Shown piece after piece: positions 56,395 through 64,000 of a stretch of DNA of 64,000 nucleotides; the first letter of the stretch is position 1; the number at the start of each line of letters is the position of its first letter. A program made the position numbers and the translations under genes. The stretch lies in contig NC_081412.1 in the NCBI RefSeq assembly GCF_030272615.1, positions 547,098,202 through 547,162,201 of the forward strand, given 5' to 3'. Source of the DNA: Cryptomeria japonica. Its lineage: Eukaryota; Streptophyta; Pinopsida; Cupressales; Cupressaceae. The notes under the pieces were generated by a model. It was not told the DNA's origin. It ran no database searches and worked only from the letters and a program-made list of their open reading frames with translations.

Positions 56395-58745
56395 CGCAGT
56401 GGCAAATTTTGCAGTGGGTAAAAGATAGAAGAAAAAGAAATAGATGCCTCAGCGTAAAGTGTGGGAGGTGTATGCCCCCTTGGGAATTTTGTCAAAAGAA
56501 AAATTGACGAAAAATCCTTGAAATAAAAAAGAAAGAATTTGAGTAGATGAGATGAGTGAAAGAGAAAGAGGGAGAAGATGTAGAAACCATAGAAGAGCAT
56601 ATAGAAGAAGAGAGATCGTGAGGGGAATGGGCCCTCGAGGGGGCCCATATAAGCCACAAAGGGCCCAATGAGGGGTCATTGTTACACACAAGCCTTGGAG
56701 CCAATCAAAGACTAGAAGAGAGATGGAGATATGGTTCGCATTCCCACCCATGATCATTGGGTCAAGAGGGTCTGACGGTATGACAGACCCACCAGCTATG
56801 GACCACCGGTATGTAGGACTATCCCCCATTTTGATTTTTAAGGCTAAGGATAGAATTAGGGCTTAGATTAAGGCCAAGATTTGGCAAGGCACACATGATG
56901 ATCATTGTTTCAGTGTGTGTGCCAATGGGCTAGCGCGAACGCTAGCAAACAGCATGGGCGCTTGCTAGGAAAAGGTGGGTAGAATAGTTTTTTGGGGACT
57001 GGGCGGTGTCTAGCGTGGGTTCTCACGCATAGACGTGGGCGCTCGCGCTATTGCGGGTGGAGAGACAGGAGGGGAGAGCTAGCTCCATTTTGGCTTGTGT
57101 ATCATATTTTTACCCTTTAGGGTGAGCATTGTACCATTACGAACATATTCATATCTTTTGAGCTTATATATATATATGATTTTGCGGTGATGGATGATGC
57201 GTGTACTTTATTATGATGGATTCTATTTATTTCCTTGTGATGTGATGTATGGATGGTAATTATGGATATGTTGTGCTGACCTATTTGTGATGCAGTGTGG
57301 ACATGCTTATATATGTATGCCTATGATATGCCGCTGACATGTTTATGGGTGCAGGATGAGTGGTGGTGCTTTTGATGTGAATAAATGTTGTATATGTAGA
57401 CGTAAATGATTTATGAATGAATAATTAGCGTAGGTGCAATCTATATGAAAAATGAATGTAATGTTGTATATTGCAATGTAAGTTACAAATGGTATGCAAA
57501 TGATGTGATCTACATGAATGAGTAATGTACGTGAATGAATTGATGTTATCTATTATAAATCGATAAATGATACATGAAATGAAATCTAAGTGCAACCTAT
57601 GTGGTAAATGTTTGTGAAAAAATGGCAATCTAAATGAATAGTGTAATGAAATGAATAAGTAATGCAACCTAAATAAAATCTATATGAATAATACCACCAA
57701 TATGGCTAAAGTGAATGAATAATACAAAGAGTGAATATGCCGATAGTAGTACAATGATGTTAGATGGAAAATAGAAGAATATGGAATAGGAGAGGGGTGG
57801 GGGGGGGGGTTTAATTGAGGAATCCATGGGATTATTAGATTAGGATTTTATGGAATGATGGTGAGAGTTGTGCACAAAAATTGTGGAGAGCCAACCTAGT
57901 TTGATATTGCCCTGGGTAACCTACACCACTGATTATAGGAATCAAGATGCCATGAGAAACCCAAGGCATGGACTGACTCACAGTCAAATGGGAACTCCTT
58001 ACACACACCTATGCAAGTGTTGAGAAAACTAATACAAAGTTGTGGGTACGTGCAAGGAAACCCTCAAACACACCGATACCTCTTGCACATTAGAGGGCAA
58101 GTGTTGATAAACACTAGTACCAGGTCGTCGGTTTATAAAAGAGAGATCCAAAACATGCCATGCTATGAAAATATGCCCCAGTATGCACCTATTGTAAACA
58201 TACCTGGATATGGAAAATCTGGGCAGTCGTAGATAGGTACAGTCGTAGGGCCAAAGATGCAAGTCTAATTGAAAAATCCAAGAAAATCAAACAAGTCATT
58301 CATTTATGACCAACTGACACCTCTTGCCAAGAGTAGGATTAGGGTGGAGGATTAAGTTGCTAGGCGAGGGAAGGATTCATCCCTAGGGAAAAGGATAGAG
58401 TGGGTAGACTTTTGGATTAGGCAAGTGATCATATGGCTTTGAAGATTAACTTGTGGACTTAGGACTGTTCTCAAGACTTCGTGAAGCTCACACAGAGGCA
58501 CAGAAGCTTAGTTTTGATGGGACATCCCTTATTCATGACTTAGGTGAAGAATCATCATCATATGCGTGATTTATTCAGAGGTGGAAATGGAAAGGATGTC
58601 ACGATGGGCAGATTGGACGGGGAGGGTGATTGGAGCACCGACCTAATAGACAATGGATCTAGTTTATTTACCTTGGTGCCTGCATGGAGGTTTTCACCAA
58701 GGTACTTGTCCATAGTGCCACAAAGTGATTTTCGTTGATGGATGA
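56395..58745 (-). other. G3 3' noncoding region without a PMD gene
   Basis: A GCGC-type zone at about 56925-57060 (AGCGCGAACGCTAGC, GGGCGCTCGCGCTATTGC) corresponds to the short-repeat arrays of G1 and G2. From 57240 to 57740 there are imperfect AATGAATGAAT and GATGTGATG-type repeats. A poly-G run lies at about 57796-57809. A 126-codon frame on the sense strand (56829-56449) has a Leu-rich hydrophobic stretch; I do not recognise it. Confidence 0.65.
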
Positions 58746-58937
58746 ATTGGATTTTTTTTTTTTTTTTTGGGTGTCACAAGATACTTGTTTTCCAGGTTTT
58801 CACTAGAGTGACAATGTTTTTTCAGGATCTTTTTCTCATTTTTTGTATTTTTCATGATTTTTTTATTTTTTTTTATTTTTTTGACAATTAATGACTTTTC
58901 GAGGACTAGGCATAGAATCTTTTTAGGTGCATGATAT
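58746..58937 (-). other. G3 post-pol motif and T-rich tract
   Basis: Poly-T at about 58752-58768 and T-rich sequence at 58855-58880. At 58771-58810 the minus strand has GTGAAAACCTGGAAAACAAG and CTTGTGACAC, the copy of the motif also found after pol in G1 and G2. Confidence 0.75.
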
Positions 58938-60290
58938 TCATTGGATCGTCCAGAGTATCTCCTTCAAGAGTAGCCAACTGATAGGCCCTTGATCCATATT
59001 TTGTGTGATTACATATGGTCCAAGGCAATTAGGCTCGAACTTGCCTTTCTTTTCTCTTTCTTGAAGGTTTTTCTGATTCTCCATGAGGACAAGGTCGCCA
59101 ATTTCAAATTCATGAGTTCTAACTTTCTTATGGTAACTCATGCATAGACAATTCTGATATACCTGGAGATGGTTCAAGGCCTTGGGAAGCCTTTCATCTA
59201 ACAATTATAGCTCTTGTAAGCAGGCAATTTTGTATTCTTCATCTGATAGGATATTTTGGAACGATACTCTTAGAGAGGGGATCTCAATCTCAAGGGGGAG
59301 GACAGCTTCGGAGCCAAAGACAAGGGAATAGGGGGTGGCCCCTATGGGTGTGCAGATGGAGGTGTGGTAGGCCCACAAAGTAGGATGGAGTTGGAGGTGT
59401 CAACCATGACCAGCTTCATTCACTGTCTTTTTGAGGATTTTGGTTAAGGTTTTATTAGAAGCCTCAGCTTGACCATTACCTTGGGGGTAATATGGGGTTG
59501 AGAAGTGATGTTGGATGTCGAACTTTTGGCAAAGTTATTTGACATCCTAATTTTTAAATTCTTTGCCATTATCTGTAATGATAAATTTTGGAATGCCATA
59601 TCGATAGATCAAGTAGTTGAGGATGAATTTGGATATCTACTTACCAATGGTAAAAGTAAGAGGGATAGCGTCTACCCACTTGGTGAAATATTCGGTGGCA
59701 GTGATAATGAATTTATGTCTATTGGGGGATGAAGGGTGGATTTCCCCAATGAGATTGAGTCCCCACTATGAGAAGGGACGGGGTGTAATGAATGGCTGCA
59801 ATTCTTGTGATGGCACATGGATCTTGTCACCATGTTGTTGGTAGGGGATGCATTTCTTCACATAGCTATATGCACCTACTTCCCTTTTGGGCCAATAATA
59901 TCCTATTCTCAAAAGCTTTTTAGCCAAGGTGAGCCCACTTGAATGTGCCCCACAGATGCCTTCATGTAATTCATGTAATGCCCATTCCGCCTCTTGTTTA
60001 TCTAAGCACCTAAGGAGGGAACCATCAAAATGCCTTCTGAATAGGGTGTCTCCAAGGATGGTGTAATGAGCACATCGATGAATGAAGGTTTGTTGTTGGG
60101 TTTTTGTAAGGTGTTGGGGAATGGTTTTGTCTTTTAGGAAAGCGAAGGTTTCTTGGTACCAAGGGGACTCAGGACCAATGAATACACACACCATTTTGGA
60201 CTGTGGTAGATCGTATGCCAGAATAAATAGTTGCTCGATTAAGAACTCACACTTTTGACTATGTGCTAGCATCTAAAGGAGGGATCCAAT
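58938..60290 (-). pseudogene. G3 integrase
   Basis: Zinc region near 60100-59830: HYTILGDTLFRRHFDGSLLRCLDKQ, LHEGICGAHSSG, LLRIGYYWPKR, VKKCIPYQQHGD (second Cys of CX2C replaced by Tyr). A TAG at 59766-59768 precedes WGLN. Core words follow to about 59400. C-terminal MLDERLPKALNHLQVYQN, KVRTHEFEIGDLVLMENQKN and PNCLGPYVI (59204-58960). Stops and frameshifts throughout. Confidence 0.84.
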
Positions 60291-60690
60291 GGTGGCCATT
60301 GCATTTGTAGCCCTATTGTTTGTTCACGGGACTTGATCAAAAGTGATCGTTGTGAAGTGTTGCTTAAGATCTTCAACCATGTTGTGATAGGGTAGAAGTT
60401 TGTCATATTTTGTTTGGTATTCATCATTGACTTGTTTTATGACACGTTGGGAATCACCATAAACTTGTAATTCCCTTATCTTCCACTAGATAGCCAAGTG
60501 TAATCCTGTAATGAGTACCTCATATTCTGTGATGTTGTTGGTACATGCAAAAGCTATCTTGTATGACTTTGGGATGCAATCTCCTTGAGGTGTGATCAGT
60601 AGTACTCTTGTCCCCAATCCATTTTGGGTGCAAGAGCCATCAAAGTATAATTGCCATGTGGAGGATGTGGTGATAATCATAATGAATTCA
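60291..60690 (-). pseudogene. G3 second RNase H (aRH)
   Basis: Minus strand encodes WQLYFDGSCTQNGLGTRVLLITPQGDCIPKSYKIAFACTNNITEYEVLITGLHLAI, stop, WKIRELQVYGDSQRVIKQ and later NNRATNAMATIGSLL. The stop after HLAI is TAG where G2 has CAG (Gln). The acidic residues seen in G2 are present. Confidence 0.86.
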
Positions 60691-61245
60691 TCTGGTAGTT
60701 TTGTAAGAATAGGATGGTCACCTGGAAGTGGAGCATCAACCAATTGGTCTACGATGACTTGTCCCTTGATTGATTTTTTGTCTACATATTCAATGTCAAG
60801 CTCGCTTAAGAGCATGACCCATTTAGCGGTTCTGCTAGTGAGGGCAACTTTTGACAAGAGATATTTAAGCGGGTCAATCTTAGCAATCAGTTTTGTTTTG
60901 TTGTTCAACATATAGTGTCAGAGTTTCTGTGTACTAAATACCAATGTCAGGCATGCTCTTTCAATGGGGGTATAATTGAGTTCATAACCCACTAGTGTCT
61001 GACTGATTTAATATATGGCATGTTCTTTCCCTTGATCATCTATTTGTGCCAATAATGCCCCCAATGCGACTGTGGTAGCACATATGTATAGAATAAGAGG
61101 TTTTCTAGGAGTAGGAGGCATAAGCACTGGAGGTGACACCAGATATTCTTTGATTTTTTCAAAGGCCTTTTGACACAAACAAACCCATTTGAATTTTGTG
61201 TCTTTGCGCAACAAGTGTGCAAATGGATGGCATTTATTTGCAAGT
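60691..61245 (-). pseudogene. G3 RNase H (first)
   Basis: Encodes LLRKDTKFKWVCLCQKAFEKIKEYLVSPPVLMPPTPRKPLILYICATTVALGALLAQIDDQGKEHAIY, stop, LVGYELNYTPIERACLTLVFS, and MLNNKTKLIAKIDPLKYLLSKVALTSRTAKWVMLLSELDIEYVDKKSIKGQ. Overlapping readings show a frameshift near 61010-60915. Confidence 0.85.
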
Positions 61246-62130
61246 TGTGAAATAAAACGTCTAACAGATTGGAGTTTTCCCTGGAGGCTGCATAGCTATC
61301 TGAGAGTCTTTCATGGAGGCATTTCCATGATGGTTTTCACTTTTGCAGGATCAATCTTAATGCCTTTGTGAAAAACAATGAAGCCTAGTAGTTTTCCCGA
61401 TGTGACACCAAAAACACACTTCTTAGGGTTGAGGCGTAGTTTGTATTTTCCAATCTTTCAAAGATCTGCCTTAAGATAGGGATGTGTTCCTATCTTGTCT
61501 TTGATTTGCCTAGCAGATCATCCACATAGTCCTCCATAATTTTATGCAAGAGATCATGAAAGATCATCATGATGGCACGTTGCTATGTGGCTCCAGCATT
61601 TTTTAGGCCAAAAGGCATGACCCGGTAACGAAAAGTCCACCATGGTGTTGTGAATACAGTTTTATGTTGATCTTCGTCTACAATCCTGATTTGATTATAT
61701 CTAGAAAATCCATCCATAATTGATAGCATCTCATGCCCTGCTGTAAGGTCCATAATCATATCTATGTTGGGGAGTGGGAAATCATCTTCAAGACAAGCTT
61801 TATTTAGACCTCAGAAATTAGTACAGATGTGGATGCCCCCAGTGGGTTTATCAATAGGTACAATGTTGGAGACTCATTCAATGTAGTCTATTGGTTTGAT
61901 GAATTCTGCGTCCAACATTTTTTGGAGTTCTGCCTTGACCAAGAGCACAATATGTGGATGCATTTTGCGCAACTTCTATTTGATAGGTTTTGTATCTAGG
62001 TGAACAATGAGATTATGAACCACCAAGTCAGGATCTAGACCTGGCATATCAGCATAGGACCATGCGAAATTTATTTTTGCCTTTGTGAGGAAGTTGATGA
62101 ATTCTTGTTTCTCTTTCTCTGTGAGGGACT
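61246..62130 (-). pseudogene. G3 reverse transcriptase
   Basis: From INFAWSYADMPGLDPDL (about 62070), LRKMHPH...LVKAELQKMLDAEFIKPIDY, DDFPLPNIDMIMDLTAGHEMLSIMDGFSRYNQIRI (about 61795-61690), TTPWWTFRYRVMPFGLKNAG, MEDYVDDLLGKS with the catalytic Asp pair (about 61540-61505), to NPKKCVFGVTSGKLLGFIV (about 61430-61375). Several stops, for example near 61978 and 61813. Confidence 0.86.
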
Positions 62131-63290
62131 TGGCAATGAGCACATTTTTTAGAATGTCTTTGGTGCCCATATTGATACTGTCTATTTCTTCTATTAACAA
62201 ATTTCACCTGTCTTGTGGAAGGTAACCAATGGTAGGGAGGTCAAGTCCCTCATCCTCAAGTGTCTTTTTCAGGTTTTCACTTTCGGATACACACTTTATT
62301 TTTTCTTTTTTCTCATCCAAAGGTGCCTCAAAGAGCTTTTCACCTAGGGAATCATGTTTTTTCTTTTTATTATCTTTTTTGTGGCTAAGGGCATTGACCT
62401 GACTACCAAAGTATCCTTTCTCATGTAGTTGAATACCGTGTATCCTGTTGTAGTCTTCCAAATTTTGCATAGTCAGGAGAGTAATGAGAGCGTTATCATT
62501 GGTGCAGATGTCTAAAGTGGGTTTGTCTCGTTGGCCCTAGTCTATGAGTTCAGGATGGACAAGATGTAGCTCGTGTGAAATGGGAGGGGTTATGGGGGTG
62601 ATGGCATTGACGTGAGTATCAAAGAAGATGTTGTTTTCGTATTCATAAGGCATTTCATGGAACTCTTCTTCGTCAGAGTTTTTGATATCCAAAGAAGGAC
62701 TTGAAGGGGAACCGGTGATAGTAATCTTAGGTGCTATGGTTTACCCCAAGCCTCTGTTGTACTTGTAGGAGATAGGATTTATGGGTTCTTTTCTTCCTTT
62801 CTCCTCTGGTCCCAAGTCGTGTCCTTTGTAACCCATTTTTTCAACTATAGTTGATGCTTTTGGATACATTTTTTAAGGTATTTTTTCTGGGTCTTCATCT
62901 TCTTCCTATTACAACCATGAAGAGACATTTGTGTCAAGGCTTTCCTCATCAAGTGGGCCCCATTACTGGAAGGTTGTATCTTTGCATTGTATAACCAGTT
63001 TTTGATCTTTTTTGAGTTCTTTTGGTTTGCCAAATGACTTAGGAGATAAGGGGAGGTTGCCTATTAATAAGACATCCTCCAATTTGTATTCTCTATATCC
63101 ATTATCCAGGATCTTGATTTGTGTGTCTGCTTGGGATGAGGTGGAGGCAAAATTTGATGTGTCAGATGGAGGAGTTGGTGAGGGTCTATTTAGTGGGAAA
63201 TGATATGGATGTTTCCCTTCTAAGAGCTTGCAATATTGAAAAGGTTGTGGATCACCTTTGATAGTGATCTCTCTTTCATTGAAGGGGAAT
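62131..63290 (-). pseudogene. G3 protease-RT linker
   Basis: Lys/Glu/Asp-rich linker: KKDNKKKKHDSLGEKLFEAPLDEKKEKIKC then ENLKKTLEDEGLDLPTIGYLP (62470-62204), paralleling G2 (GENLSEAPEDGRLDILP). Upstream pieces such as KMGYKGHDLGPEEKGRKEPI (about 62845-62770) resemble the G-patch-like KxGxxGxxLG word that some Tat-type elements have after protease; I see only a partial match. Confidence 0.68.
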
Positions 63291-63600
63291 TTTATGCATT
63301 GCTAATAAGTGGAGGGTACAGCTTGCAAGGAGTGAATCCATGACCGACCGAGAAGGATGTTGTAGGGGAGATCAAGAGCTAGTACTTGGCAAGGGGTTTC
63401 AATTGTGATAGGTCCCACTTGAAGAGGTAATGTGATCATTCCCTTTGAAACTCTTTCTGCATCATCATATGCTTTTATTGTGATCCTTCCTGATGTATCT
63501 ACTACGTCCTCAGAAAGTCCCAATTGTTTTATTAACTTGTATGTACACAAATTGAGTTCGGATCCACCATCTATCAGGATACGTTTGACCTTGTGCTTCT
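63291..63600 (-). pseudogene. G3 aspartic protease
   Basis: Encodes KVKRILIDGGSELNLCTYKLIKQLGL (active site D-G-G), TSGRITIKAYDDAERVSKGMITLPLQVGPITIETPCQVLALDLPYNILLGRSWIHSLQAVPSTY, a complete retropepsin core including the hydrophobic ILLGRSWI turn. A stop follows at 63300 where G1 reads HQ. Confidence 0.88.
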
Positions 63601-64000
63601 AGATAAGGGCTTCAATATGCAAAGGTTTATTATGGTCTTCATCTGCACGAGCATCATTAGAAGTGAACACAAGGTATTGTTGGGTGGCAAGGTTTCCAAT
63701 GAGAGATTGAAATTGGGTAGCATTGATATTATCGGGAATGTGAGACTCAAGGAGAGCTTGTTCCAAAATTTCTTTATGGACAAGGAAAATATTGACAAGT
63801 TCTAGCATGGAGATCTATGTGGGTGTCTTCCCAAGTTGGTCAAGGAGGTCATATCGGCAGGTGGAAGACATGGGGGGAGGGTTTGGTGGGGGAGGAGCTC
63901 CTTGCATGGTGACTTTGCCTCGATGAGTGGTTACATTGCAGTCATTTTGAGAGTAGGAGGTGGAAGTTGTAGCACCTTGAATGACTATCCTAGTAGGGTT
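63599..64000 (-). pseudogene. G3 gag-protease junction, cut by the window end
   Basis: Minus strand encodes NVTTHRGKVTMQGAPPPPNPPPM, YDLLDQLGKTPT, stop, then MLELVNIFLVHKEILEQALLESHIPDNINATQFQSLIGNL. G1 has the same order (YNLVEQLRN...IELIKISPAHKDILEMAL...FQAMVG). The rest of gag lies beyond 64000. Confidence 0.82.

Larger units (their letters stand above)
54988..64000 (-). mobile_element. G3: Tat-lineage gypsy element, cut by the window end
   Basis: In element sense, right to left: gag end (64000-63600), protease, long linker, RT, RNase H, aRH, integrase (to 58938), about 2.5 kb noncoding, PPT and LTR. Same domain order and many shared words with G1 and G2, but no PMD remnant between integrase and the LTR. 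The 5' part lies beyond the window. Confidence 0.83.

Noticed and set aside
56930-57060. CpG island promoter of a host gene
   Set aside because: It is a 130-bp zone inside the G3 noncoding region with no downstream gene.

Overview
The window is plant nuclear DNA from a large, repeat-filled genome. I see no host gene, rRNA or tRNA. Almost everything right of position 1734 is nested LTR retrotransposon, mostly decayed. A gymnosperm (conifer) is my best guess from the AT-rich composition, very deep nesting, heavy decay and the Tat, chromovirus and Sirevirus-like families present; that is inference. Positions 1-1733 hold GA and AT microsatellites and unannotated AT-rich sequence.

Main framework: two Ty3/gypsy elements of the Tat lineage lie on the minus strand, G1 (1734 to about 32425) and G3 (54983 to beyond 64000). 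Both have gag, protease, reverse transcriptase (RT), RNase H, a second RNase H (aRH) and integrase. G1 also carries, between integrase and its 3' LTR, a degraded plant mobile domain (PMD) gene in antisense. Three Ty1/copia elements sit in G1: copia1 (6850-13319, target-site duplication CATTT), copia2 (17020-22151, AGTAA, inside the G1 RNase H) and copia3 (28482-32034, GATCT/AATCT, with an inverted copy of its LTR end in place of a 5' LTR).

A Ty3/gypsy chromovirus, G4 (32803-54982, duplication ATACA/ATACC), sits beyond G1's 5' region. Its 5' LTR is split at about 33757/48307 by a truncated copia element (copia4). Copia4 is split by a third Tat element, G2 (plus strand, about 33838-46748), which also carries an antisense PMD gene. 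The G2 RT is split by a 3.9-kb apparent solo LTR (34262-38149, duplication GTTCC). That gives at least five layers, G3/G1 -> G4 -> copia4 -> G2 -> solo LTR, and the duplications fix most of the order.

How the parts relate: Tat gag, protease, RT/RNase H and integrase would have supported copying and insertion, with the antisense PMD gene as cargo whose role is unknown. The copia elements share several polypurine tracts before the 3' LTR and a hairpin just inside the LTR end. No element looks autonomous now: all coding regions carry stops, frameshifts or deletions. The most unusual items are the copia3 ends, the antisense PMD genes, complementary short-repeat arrays at the two ends of G1, the covarying LTR hairpin, and a GC-rich array of six palindromes in the solo LTR. 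All identities come from reading motifs by eye; no database search was run.
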